From: Nilaparvata lugens
Lineage: Eukaryota > Arthropoda > Insecta > Hemiptera > Delphacidae
NCBI RefSeq assembly: GCF_014356525.2
Contig: NC_052511.1
Coordinates: 32,742,687-32,806,686 of the forward strand
Direction: 5' to 3'
Length of the DNA: 64,000 nucleotides
Of the stretch, positions 36,227 through 47,624 are shown piece by piece (the stretch's first letter is position 1; every line of letters starts with the position of its first letter). The notes beneath the pieces were generated by a model. That model was not told the origin of the DNA and did not search any database. It saw only the letters and a list, made by a program, of their open reading frames with translations. Position numbers and translations under genes: made by a program.

Positions 36227-37448
36227 TGTAACATATTTAAATCTGGGTAGATAAAAAGCCCTAACAGAAATAGTAATAGGTCTAAAAATAAAGTAATTGG
36301 CTAATATCGCCAAGCAGATAATAACCAAGATTAGATAGCATCAGCTTGTTCTGGCTAAACGGTACAAGAACCTAAAAGGATTTGAAGGAAGTTTATTGCT
36401 CATAAATAGATTATTATATAAAATATTTGAAGATTGAGGTTATGTAGATGTATTCACGGATCGGTGACCTAGAGATCGATCAAACCGAAGAACGTAGAAT
36501 CTGACCAAAACCCCTTGGCAGAGCTTTATTGCATTCGGATGGTGTGCAATGTGAAAAAACACCCGTCCACGTGGCTAATTATTAGGTAGCATGGAATTAA
36601 TATTAATGTATAGAATATTAACTAGCATGCAAAGAGCATAAATAAAAAACCAAATAAAAATAATTTAATGTATTCAGGAAATAAGAGTTACCAGGCGCAT
36701 GAATACCGAATAAAATTTGCATGCACCAATAGTAAAACGGCAGTTAATAGGCGGCAACTGTAGGCCAATTCAAAAATATTTATATATATTTATATAAATG
36801 TACTAGATTTTGTGTAAAAATTTGTGTAATCTATGTTATCAATATGGCTCGAATGCAAAGAAATTATTAACCATATAATCTAAGCAATATTTTGGCATTT
36901 TTTGTAAGATCTATTTGAATTTAATGGCGGAGGATTGGGATATTTAAATTTTATGCTAATTTGAAAGTCGGAAAGAGGATCTGTAAAACTTGAGGAGGAA
37001 GAACCAGCACTCGCCAGCCAGATGCCACCATAAGAGGACCCCAAATATTTTAGAGCGAAGTACCTTATTAATAATTTTGTAAAAATTTAAATTAAAGTAA
37101 ATTATTAAATTCTTAAAAGACTTCGTGATGCTATTGTGAAGCAGAAGTCATTTTTCATTTAATTTAATTTATAACCCCTTGGAGGAGACGATTCCGGCTA
37201 CCATATTCCCGGACCACATGGAGTTGGATCGACATCGGCGGCTTACAAGAAGATTTTCGACACGTGAGTGATAAATTTGAATTTAGTGATGGGCGCCCTA
37301 GTGCTTCGAATTATCTGATGATCAAAGCTAGCTCGCCGAAAGGGTTTAGTATAAATTAAGAAATTAATAAGAGTAATACTTGCGCAAGTAAAAAAAATTA
37401 GTATTAAAGGTATTTAATTGAAAGAAAAATATAGATCAATATTTTAGA
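36227..37448 (+). repeat. 3' LTR, truncated at half length
   Basis: It matches 28695-29918. Differences noticed are one substitution (aaatgg to aaacgg near 36360) and about ten single-base changes in length of A, T or G runs. It stops at aatattttaga, where the duplicated host segment begins. The second half of the LTR and the right target duplication are absent. Confidence 0.95.
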
Positions 37449-37984
37449 TACTGTAGAATAAATTCGAATATCTATAGTAAGGTCCACGTTATAATGGCAG
37501 TGTTTGATTGGCAATGGTATTGCTATCCTTGTCTATTATCCAACAAAGTTGGTAGCGCTATCTCTTTCTTGCTTTGCTCTGTTGCCAGATAGTCTTTTAA
37601 CAATGTAGATTTAATAATTAATTAACAAAAAATTTCATCTTTGTTATGAAAATTCATTAAGAAATTATTGAAAAATATAATTTCTTGCTTAATAAAATAT
37701 AATTGATTATTTTTAACGAGTATGAACACTTGAACACTAATATCACATCAATAAACCTGTATCAGCTACCGTCTATAGAAGACAGAAGATCAGCAAAGTT
37801 GTTCTTCTATCTTTCTCCACTGCCATTATAACGTAGACCTCACTATAGTGACAGTGATAGTACGTGAATGAATAACAGAGAACAATATTTATTACGACTT
37901 GTAAGGTTGATCATACTTGACAAACTCACTACTTAGCATGAAATGAAAATATGAGAATGATAAAACGAAGTCGCGTCATCAAGT
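37438..37984 (+). repeat. Right copy of host segment (empty-site-like)
   Basis: Repeats 28148-28694 and then continues into unique sequence at aagttcactttggttg. It overlaps the truncated LTR by the 11-bp word aatattttaga. Confidence 0.95.
37475..37845. mobile_element. Tc1/mariner-like MITE, right copy
   Basis: Same MITE as at 28185-28555, with the same TA flanks. It was duplicated with its surroundings and differs by a few substitutions (for example cgtagacctcac in place of tgtagacctcac in the right end). Confidence 0.75.
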
Positions 37985-38870
37985 TCACTTTGGTTGTTAA
38001 AAACAGACTAAACTACGCTATTAATTGAATGAAATGAACATGAAAAATATTTCAAATCTTAAAACTTTTTTGAGCGCTCATATCCATTATCATCGATGAA
38101 ATATCATTATTTATGAATATTATTGATCAATAATGTATATACATGGCGCCAGATGAACTCTGATCATCAGGTTGCCTTTCGATTGATGCTAGGAGAGGCT
38201 CGACAAGAAGTGGTTGAAAGCAGTCGGCCTTCCTCCTCCACCATCAACCATCATCCACTCATTCCACTCCTCGAGATCATTCAGTGTGCTGACCTTTCTC
38301 AAAGGGTCATCGGGTGAAACGGAACCACGAACCGCTGAGAAAAAAGAGGGAAACATCTTCGCAATAATGTGATCGCGGTTAAAACAAATTGCGTAACATT
38401 TCGTCTATGCGATTCCGTCGTTATTCACGTAATAGTTGGCTAACGAAAGCTGGATGGTCAATAACTGAGGCTTGGTTATTATTTGTGTACTAGAATGATG
38501 ATGGTGGGATCAAATATGTTTTTGGTTTGATTTCACTTGATCTAGATCTATGATACAATCTTATAAAGTTACATTTGAAAGTGTAGAGCAAACCTGTGAA
38601 TCAATAGTTGGGTCCATTCCAGATACTGTATTTGAATTTGATTTGTGTAACTTATCATTTGATAAACTGGAAATGTTTATTCAATCGAGGTGAATTCATT
38701 CCGGGATTTTTGATACAGGATGTAGGCTAATTGTACAGTTGATTGTAGGTTGACCACTAACACATTGTTATACAAGAATATCATTGATAGAGAATGTGTG
38801 CTTCTTTGCCGATGTGGGAGAATTGATCTATTGAAACTTATAGAAAGCCAGTTTAGTTCTAAAAAATCAA
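37985..38870. other. Unassigned sequence
   Basis: No recognised feature. The stretch 38200-38300 is pyrimidine-rich with tcctcc and caccatcaacc words. Confidence 0.5.
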
Positions 38871-38872
38871 TT

Positions 38873-38879
38873 TATAAAG
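38873..38879 (+). promoter_or_regulatory. TATA-like box upstream of candidate ORF
   Basis: TATAAAG lies 42 bases before the ATG of the next entry, leaving room for a transcription start near 38900 and a very short leader. Such words are common in AT-rich DNA, so this is only supportive. Confidence 0.2.
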
Positions 38880-38914
38880 TGCAGCACCCACATTATTAGA
38901 AGAGATGACCACGT

Positions 38915-39214
38915 ATGAAAGTGAATATATACTTGAAATTATTCAATAACTGTCAAATACTTTTGTGTGCTTTGCTCTTGATCCTTGCTAACAGATCCAT
39001 AGTTAAAAATTGTAAAAAATTATGTTTTGACTCATTTTGGCGCACAATAGACTATGAATTTCCTAGTTTGGATGATCAGTTCTTTGAGAATAAAATATCG
39101 GGGCACCGAGCTCCGTTCTGGAGTACAAAAGCATATAAAATGTATTACGAAAGAAGAAATTATAATATATGCATGGTTGATACAGAGAGGTTCTATCTAA
39201 TCACAGTGGATTGA
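38915..39214 (+). CDS. Candidate small secreted protein, 99 aa
   Basis: An ATG-started frame encodes 99 residues. The first 25 look like a signal peptide: a short N-terminal stretch with two lysines, a hydrophobic core ILLCALLLILA (15-25), then polar NRS. The putative mature part is about 73 residues, rich in aromatic and charged residues (DSFWRTIDYEF, HRAPFWSTKAYKMYYERR), with cysteines at 33, 37 and 86. No family is recognised. Many hemipteran salivary proteins are small, secreted and lineage-specific, so that role is possible, but nothing in the sequence shows it. A TATA-like box lies 42 bases upstream. No AATAAA is seen close downstream. It could be a chance ORF or a first exon. Confidence 0.3.
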   Translation: MKVNIYLKLFNNCQILLCALLLILANRSIVKNCKKLCFDSFWRTIDYEFPSLDDQFFENKISGHRAPFWSTKAYKMYYERRNYNICMVDTERFYLITVD

Positions 39215-39539
39215 GATTAATTCCCAGAGGAATGAAAAAAATTCTCTCACAAAAGCATGTTAAATTTCAATCCAAATCAGAGAAGGCCATTTCAAAAAGA
39301 TAGCTTATCAGATTGGTTCTACTGGAATTAATCAGGATTACAATTTAACCGCTCTTATACAACCGGCACTGAGTGAGTACCTGATTGAATGATTACTAAA
39401 ATTCAACAGCTGAGTCATAATTTTGTCTCAGTTCCACACACATGCACTCGCTCACTTCCATCATCAACATTAATTTCCTTCAGCGAGTTTTCCCAGGGAT
39501 GAGACCTAGTGCAATCGAATTTTATATTATAAACCTACT

Positions 39540-39651
39540 ATGTTCTGAATTTCGTGAGAATCGTTAGAGCCGTTTTCGAGATCCGGTGAAATACAAACAA
39601 ATAAACATCTAAACATGAAATCCGAAATTGCTCGTTTAATAGTATAGGATA
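39540..39651. repeat. Dispersed insect repeat fragment
   Basis: The words aatttcgtgagaatcgttag, agccgttttcgagatccggt and gctcgtttaatagtatagga have the wording of a widespread interspersed repeat I recall from hemipteran and other insect genomes. The class is unresolved. The terminal taatagtataggat resembles a transposon end. Confidence 0.45.
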
Positions 39652-41380
39652 AACTAACAACGGTGTAATACCTAAGAAAGTCTCAATGTTTATTTAAGAA
39701 TCAACAGAAGATGATTTTAGAATAATTGACTTATAGTACCTTTGCGAATCCAATATTTCAATAAAAAGCTTATTAATTTAAATTTTTAGTGTGAACTGGG
39801 ATAAATTGAGTGTGTTGCGTATGTAACACAGAATCAATTACAGCCTAATTTAATGAGTTATCTTTCTCTCTCTAGTTCTCATTCTCTTTCTAGGTATTCT
39901 TCCGAGAAGAATCTATCTCATCCTCATGATTCTTCCTCTAGGTACTCTAGGATTTCTAGGCACCTACAGCCTTTCACTGGAAGTGAATTGATCACCTCAT
40001 AGTGGATCCTAGAATTACACAGTTGATTGGAAGCCTAGACTAATTGCATGCTCTATCTACTTCCGAAAGTGATTACAATGCATCCTTACTCAAGGACTCT
40101 GTAAATGTAGAAAGTACAAAGTTTTCAAAGGATTTCCGACAATGAGCGAAATCTTCTGCACTTTTCCTAGCAATAGTCACTCCAGATATCACTCCGGGTG
40201 CATTACTGCTTCTTCTCTCACGACTATGGGAACCCCGCTCACTTTATAATTGCCAGCGAAGTGAACTCAAATTACTGTATTCTAGAGTTTCAAGCACCGA
40301 ACTATTTCTGTCTACATGAAGAGCTAAGCTATGTGTCTATGTTTGTCTTGGTGTTCTGCTCTTCATCAGACAAAGTAAGTTCTCCAAAGATCTTCAATGT
40401 TTCATCGATTGGATGTAAAATATCATTTTACGAGCCATTTCAACTTTCCATAAAGATTCATTCTACCAGCAATATAAGTTGACTCTTTTCTTTGAAGCAA
40501 ATCCATACTCTTTTGCTTATAGAAGATTTGTATCTTGATTCGTGACTCAACAAGATTTCATTTTAGTAATTTGGATATCCATATTCCATTTGGTAACTGG
40601 AAACTTGGAGAAAAACGGCGATTTTACTGACGTAGGTTTGAAGATTTTTTGATTTATGAGACAGAAGAGGAAGATGGAATTCAAGTTTTGAACTTCTATT
40701 TTCAATAGCAGAAACATATACATGAACTTAAATCTGTCACTGCTCATGGAAAGTGGGATCCATAAACATCGAACAACGTCTTCAATAAGGATGAAGGTCA
40801 GTCAGGGGTCAATGTTCAAAGCATGTGATAAATCAAAGCAGAAGAATAATCGAATGATTCTCTACCTCTTTGATATACTGTAGATACCTATCAATACTGT
40901 AGCTCTTCAAAATATCCCACTATATCCACAAATACTGAAGCTCTTCGAAATAATACATTATCATTAATAATACAAGACCTAATAGATTATGTCTCTCCTA
41001 AATATATAATTCTTATATTCGTCTTTTCGCAATACTTTGTTGCAAATGTTATATTCTAATCTAACCTGTTGTACTGTATGAGCCATTGCGTCACACTATC
41101 AAATTACTATTTGCATTGACATTTCCTGTCTTTTTCAATTTTTATAATACTCTTGACTTATTCGATCTTCCTGGCCATGATCTGCAGTTCAAGTTTTGGG
41201 AATTATCGAGCTGAATCAACCAGGTGAACAAAACCTCAACTGAAACATGTGTTACGTGAATGTAGGTGATATCCTTACAAGGCAGATCTCCCTTTAGAAG
41301 AAAAAAGATCACACATCGATGAAGTGATGTTGAAATTTCCATAGGGCGTGAACAAATTCAAACAGATGCCTGCAAGTACA
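39652..41380. other. Unassigned sequence
   Basis: No gene recognised. A roughly 43-bp imperfect tandem repeat (aatactgtagctcttcaaaa and aatactgaagctcttcgaaa) is at about 40892-40955. CTAGG words recur at 39890-39965. Confidence 0.5.
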
Positions 41381-41384
41381 GTCA

Positions 41385-41820
41385 CACCTTTTTTTAAACA
41401 ATCTCTTCTTATTTTGCTTTTATTCTATCTTCTTATTCTATCTCTATTTCTACTAATGCTGCTTTTCTACTTCTTCTTCTTCTACTTCTTCCTTCTCCTC
41501 TTTTCATTCTTTTCATTCTTCTTCTTCTTCTTTGCAATGCACAGATTTTAATGCAAAAAATATATTATTATTATAATCATTATTGTTATATTTTCTTTAC
41601 TGCTCATTATCTTCACTTCATCCCTTCACTTCATCTCTTCCTTTTCGTAAAACTTTTTGTCGCTTCTACTTTACCTTCTTCCACCTTTCATTCACATTTT
41701 TATTCAATTCTTCTCCTCATCCATCAAGTTCTTTGTCTTTCTCCTCACTTATCTTCTCAATTATACATACTAACCCAACCCTTTCTTCTCCTTCCTCTTA
41801 CATTTGTTTTGAAAGAAAGT
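41385..41820. repeat. Polypyrimidine tract
   Basis: About 430 bp are dominated by T and C on the plus strand, with cttcttctt runs at 41475-41535. Open frames here encode only phenylalanine, leucine and serine runs and are not genes. Confidence 0.8.
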
Positions 41821-41979
41821 GAATCAATTTAATATTAATAAACGACAAAGAATTTCTTCACCCAGTGTTCAGCTACAAGATGAGCGTGGTCTTCATAAAA
41901 TTCAGTCTTGTTTGGCAGCTTCGTATTCCCTTTAACGTTTTGAAGCTGGAGTGTGGGAAACTGTATGAGAGAGCAAGTG

Positions 41980-42260
41980 ATTGGAAGGCTACTGAGGGGA
42001 GAAAAGAAATGAGACAGATGAAGAAGAGACGAGATGAAAGAGAATGGATAGACAAGGAGGAAGAGTGATGGAATGAGAGAGTTGGAGAGGGAAAAGTCAC
42101 GTATCAGTGGCTCATCGAGAAGTCATGAACATTAGAATTGGGGCCATGTCGTGTCCTATCAAACCACGCGTTATTCTCCAGACTCCACACCGTCAATGCT
42201 CAAGTGGGTAGAAAAATAGAGACAAGAAAGAGAGAGTAAAAAGGAGGGACTGATAACGGA
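41980..42260. repeat. Polypurine-rich stretch
   Basis: The plus strand is rich in G and A (gatgaagaagagacgagatg, gagagagtaaaaagg), interrupted by about 110 bp of mixed sequence at 42100-42215. It faces the polypyrimidine tract 160 bp to its left. Confidence 0.6.
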
Positions 42261-45200
42261 TAAGGTACAGAGCAGCGTCCAACAGGTTGTTGAGAAAGTG
42301 GTTGAAGGGAAAATCTTCCGTTATTAAAAAGATTGGACAGTTTCAAGGTAACAAAATTGTTTATGATGCTTTACTAATCTGTGGGATTATTATAATGTAA
42401 TTTATTATGCATGAACTGTTCGAAATTGACAGGTGCTCTTATCCGGGTGAGATTGAGCCAAGCAGACGGGTAGATATGAATGAGTACAGTTGAAGAGTAA
42501 AGTAAATTATGAATAATATTATTCACTGCGACAGGTTCCATCCAATATTAGAATACATGTAAGTAACTAGGTTCTATTCCACTCAGAATTTGAAATTGAC
42601 TTCATGTAGTGATCACATCATTTATTCATTGATATAAATCCCAGATCCAAGATAGATCTTGTGTTTCACTACAGAAGTATTACCTGACCAAAGATTCAGG
42701 ATGCTGTGCTTTTACAGCAAAATTAATTCTTACTATTTGCAATAAAGTGATCCCACAAGACTGCATAAGCTCTTAAGGGATTTTTCTGGTTTATATTCCT
42801 TCAATGGCAGTTCATCCATCATACCTCCTCGCTTGGATACACCAACAAAGAATATTAACACTATTTGAAATAAAAGAAAAACTTTACTCTTATGTAGGCT
42901 AAATAAATAGGCATATAATTGGCCATTCAATTTTATAATAATTATCTTAAGTTATTTCTCTATGACACAGTTCCACTATCAAAGAGATGTAGCATGAAAG
43001 GATATTGTTTTCACATTATTTGACATGTTTTTCAATCGGGTTGGTTTTCTGAGTTCCATAAATACGTAATAAAACATGAATGCTCATGGTAAATCCTTCT
43101 TTCTCTAGTTTAATTTTTCAAATTTCGGAGGTACTTTTGACTCAATTTTGCTCAAGTATAATTACTTAATACAAACCATTTCACCCTAATCTAGTAAATA
43201 TCCTCAATATAATTCTAAGATTCATAATGTTCCCATGGAAATCCCAACTCTTCTCATCACCCATTTACTTCTCCATCTTTCAACAACTTACACTTTTGCT
43301 GGCACTTGTTGAGTGCATTGACTCTCGCTTTCCTCCTTAGCGATTGTTTATTGTTCCACACGATATCAAAGCAGAATGATCAACGATGTACCAACTCCTC
43401 CAACATCATTATCATTGTAATCAGTACAGCAATCACCAACTGTCCAGTTCTAATGCAATCTACTTTATAATCTACCCGTCTTATGATCTATCCAACTCCT
43501 AATCTGGGATATAATCATCCAACTGCCATGTTCCAGTTAGAAGTGAAAAAGATTCATATCCGTTTTCGCAATAGTCTTTATGTATGGATGGCCACATGAT
43601 AAGTCTGTAAATATAGCTTACTTTCAAGACAAATGTTCTTGTAGGAAGAAATTGGAATAACATAACAGGTTGGCTGTTGCGTTGTTGAGTAACTAACGCG
43701 ATTTGTAACAATCAAACTCAAAAAACGAAAGTTTTTGTAAGAGAACTAATGTTGTTGAACATTAAGCTGCAAATGATGTATCGTATGGAATAAGCCATGT
43801 TAATGTTATCATATTGGCGTGCTATTGGAAAATGGATATCTATCAAAAACTCCTCGGCATCATACTTGATTTAACATAGTTTTAATAAAAAATAATATTT
43901 TTCAATTTTCCATCCATTTCTTATGTATAAGGTGCACTGAAATTCTATCCCAATCCAATCCCTCTGTTTCTAATGAAATGTGACAATCAAAAATAATATT
44001 TTTCTGGTTCTGTTACAAAGCTTGTTGGTTGGTTCTGTTTGGACTTGTTAATCCGCTTTCGTATCATCGGATACTCCTTTTCTTCTTTTCCGCTGAGGAT
44101 TCGCTTCAAATCACACAGAATAAATAAGAAGGTGATTGACCCGACTTAACAAATTCATTCTCTTTCAGAGAATAAGATTCGTTTATTTGCGTTCTGGTAG
44201 GAATATCATTAAAAATTAGCAGGATCTTCAAGTCAATGTTATTTGAGATGAATTTTTGTCGCCTTATTCAAGAAGTTGAATTGGCTGTTTGATATATTTT
44301 ATTTTTTAATTAATTAACAATTATCCTGGGTGTCTCACAAATCCATGAATTGAAATAATTATTCCGTGAATAAATCAGACAAGTATTTAAAAATATTTGG
44401 AATCATTGAGTTTAATTTAGGAAGCTGTATTATTTCGAAAACTATCATGAGCTTTGAGAGTATTTGATTGAACTTAAACTTAGACAGTCTCCAATCGTCC
44501 AACAGCTTTTTTTAGAGGTAAGTCTTGAGATTTATAGAATCTGATTAAGGTCAACTTTAGATTACAGATCAATTATTCATTGTCAATACAGATCAATGAT
44601 AGCATGATTGATAGAGTGTATACTTGAAAATTTTCAGTAGTTTCCAGTACTAGAATAGTATCTTATGAATTGTAAAGAATGTGTGAAGAAGTACAAAAAG
44701 ATACGTACTTGAAACATTCAAGCTCGAGGCAAAACTCAAATAAGCTGTGAGTAGACAAACTAAATATTCTTTTTGAGCTTTGAATAATCACAAAACCACG
44801 TCTCAATTCAGACAGAGTCTGTCATTAGTGAATAATACCTCTAAAAATAGATGCCCAGTTTTTATTAGATTTAGAAAGTTGGATGGTACCTGGATATACA
44901 CGAAGGCGTTACGTCTGGTCAACAATAGGGAAACAGTCAGCTAGGATTGAGAATCTGATATTATCTTGCTGAAAAGCTTCGTCTTCCTTTGCGGTTTCGA
45001 GCTGTCACTGTCATCATTATTTCAAAATTACAGAAGAACGTAGAAGGAAATAAGCTGACTATTTTTCCAAATGCATAGCAGTGATTGTCAGTAACTGGAT
45101 AATGATATTGTTAGCAGGATTGTTGCTGCTGCAGTTGGCTCATAATACAACAGCTAACGGAAACAGCACAGATTTCTTCTGGTCCATTATAGTGTTTCAG

Positions 45201-45768
45201 GCCCTATTCATGAAATATGGGTTCTGTTTGGAGTAAAAAGCAAGGAATTGGGGACAAGGAAGAGATCTTGAACTCATTGGACTAGTAAAACTCGATCAAT
45301 CTTTTATCTATATGGAAATTAATCACATCAAAAGTTTTGTTAGAACATGAGTAGGTTCATTGGATATGAAATAGATTAAACAGTGACATTTAAATAATTA
45401 ATCAGTTGATTACTAGCTAACATAAATAGCTATTACAAATTGGAATCTATCAAGAGCAAACGTGAGGTGATACATTGACAGAGTAATAATATTTGAGGGG
45501 CAAGTGAATGTTGTTGCATTCCAATTAAGTGACAAGTACTTCATGGAGAGTTTCAACAATAAGTACATGCAATATAATATTATACTTCATAGTATACAAA
45601 TGTAAAGTTTCACGTAGCTACAGTATGACTTGATTACCTCATGAGAGTATAGTAGACAGTCGCTATCAAAATAATGTAGTAGAAAATAATAAGTATAATG
45701 TATAACAATGATCACTTCACTATCACAAATATAGCTAAGTAAAAGTATATTGAGCGTGTATATTGAGT
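42261..45768. other. Unassigned sequence
   Basis: About 3.5 kb of AT-rich DNA with no recognised gene, RNA gene or repeat family. Confidence 0.5.
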
Positions 45769-45786
45769 ATATATATATATATATAA
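45769..45786. repeat. (TA)n microsatellite, left of old LTR
   Basis: About nine TA units. Recognisable LTR similarity begins shortly after it. Confidence 0.85.
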
Positions 45787-45799
45787 TAGAAAAAGAATG

Positions 45800-47554
45800 T
45801 TATTTGCTACTTATTATATTATATAAAGTATTGAAAAATTTGAGGTTAGGCTTAAAATACCTACTGATCGGCGACCTAATAATCGATCAAGTCGCATAAT
45901 GTGAAATCTAGCCAGACACCTTGGCAAAAATTTATTGTAAACAAATGGTATGCAACTGGAGGACTTTGGGAAGCACATGGCTAATTGTTGTAGAGGGAGA
46001 AACAACTTATAAACCCAAAAAAAAAACTATTATCTGTAATGAATATACATAAACCACCAAATAAAAATAAATTAGAATATTAAGGAAGTAGGATATTCCT
46101 AGGCGCATGGATACATTAATGAATCTGCATGAACCAATCAAATTGCAGTAATCGATGGGCGGCAATAGAGAACCGATTCAATTGTGTACCTATATAAATA
46201 TTTCTATAAATGATAAGAATTTATAAATTATCACTACTCAGTTTATGTATCGGATATGGTCCGAGTAATTATGAAATATTATACCTAAGATATAGGTAAT
46301 AATTTAGTAGATTGGCACGGACTATTTGATCCTTTTAAAGACGTATTAGTAAATCATTTAAATATATGTAAATTTGTAAGTCGGAAATGAAAATTGTAGA
46401 AATAAGAGTAGAACCTGCCCACTTGCCTGCCAGACGCCACTATGGAACGACACTAAAATTTGTAGAGCACAAGACCCTTTGCTAAATTGTACTTTTGAAA
46501 GACTTAAAGTTAAATTCTTTAATTAATTTTTTATAAGACTTAGTGATGCTGCATTAAAGCGAAAGTCATTTAAACATTTATTTATTCCCTTGGAGAAGAC
46601 GACTTCGGCCACCAAAAATCCAGGACGACCAGGAAATTCGAATCGCCGCCAACCTTGTAAAAATTCAGCACGTGAGTGATAAATTGTCGAAATATATAAA
46701 GTTAGGGTGCCCTCAGTGCTTAGAGTGAAACAAATAGGAAAAGCTAGCTCGTCGGAAAGGTTATAAATATTAAAAATTATTATAAAACTCGCGCAAGTCT
46801 TAAGAGGGTACAAGAAATATATTTTATTGGATAAGAGTTATATCAAATTTACATATCCAAAGGTGCACAGCTTAAAGGAATATTCGATTTTGATCTTGTA
46901 ATAAACATGAGCTCACTCAATCATTGATTCTATTTAACAATTTGTAAATATATAATGTAGCTCTTGTTCACTGGATAAATTGATTTATTGACATGAAAAT
47001 AAATGCATTATTATTAATGAATTAAAGAACATGGTAACGTTTCGTGCTAAAGAGCTAAAAAGTAGTGAGCCAATCTGTGATATTTTATTTTTGATATATT
47101 TGTTTCTATATTTATTGTGTGTGCTTGTTGCTCTATATGTTTCCACATTTATTTGGTTTTTGATATTTATTTATACAATATATGTATCAAGTTTTTTATG
47201 GTGTATCCTTTATTTGATTCCCCAATTGCATGCATGACCAATCTCATATTCATTTATCGAATTATCAATATTGAATTGTCAAGAAAGTTACCATCCGATT
47301 TTATTATTAATAGAATAAGCTGGTTTACTCAGCAATATATTGCATTGTTAATTAAATCTCTGGGAATAATACATTTCAAGGATTTATATAAATTGTCCAA
47401 GAGCAGTAAACTGCAAGAGCCCCTGAGCGAACTTATAAGAACTTTATCTAAGTTACATTCTAAGAACCACTATCAGACTTATATAATTTTGCACTCATGC
47501 TTTACCGATTGCAGCCAAGCTAGGCAAACCGTTATTTATAAAAATAACGACAGA

Positions 47555-47556
<2 letters not shown>
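45800..47556 (+). mobile_element. Old diverged LTR of the same Gypsy-like family (partial, solo)
   Basis: It aligns with 28864-30675 of the 5' LTR in the same order. Shared blocks include gatcggcgacctaataatcgatcaa against gatcggtgacctagagatcgatcaa, the aggcgcatg...gcatg(a/c)accaat block, the gaagacgac(t)tcggc/gagacgattccggc block, cacgtgagtgat, agctagctcg, tgcgcaagt or cgcgcaagt, and catgctttaccga near the right end. Divergence is high. No internal coding sequence adjoins it, so it is probably a solo LTR whose outer ends were lost next to (TA)n tracts. A 172-codon frame starting at 47117 falls inside and is not a gene. Confidence 0.85.

Positions 47557-47621
<65 letters not shown>
47554..47621. 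repeat. (TA)n microsatellite, right of old LTR
   Basis: About 68 bp of TA with one TAATA interruption. Confidence 0.95.

Positions 47622-47624
<3 letters not shown>

Larger units (their letters stand above)
28695..37448 (+). mobile_element. Ty3/Gypsy-like LTR retrotransposon, defective
   Basis: The order from left to right is 5' LTR, candidate primer-binding site, gag, retropepsin, a truncated reverse transcriptase, a GC-rich insert, AT-rich sequence without coding content, then a 3' LTR cut at half length. Sequence after the first RT blocks (rest of RT, RNase H, integrase) is missing, so it cannot move by itself. No target duplication can be tested because the right end is absent. The two LTRs are nearly identical except for homopolymer-length differences, so the insertion is young. 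Gag lacks visible zinc knuckles. Confidence 0.9.

Noticed and set aside
41348..41832. Three overlapping open frames with membrane-protein-like composition
   Set aside because: They are products of the T/C-rich tract; Leu, Phe and Ser come directly from pyrimidine codons.
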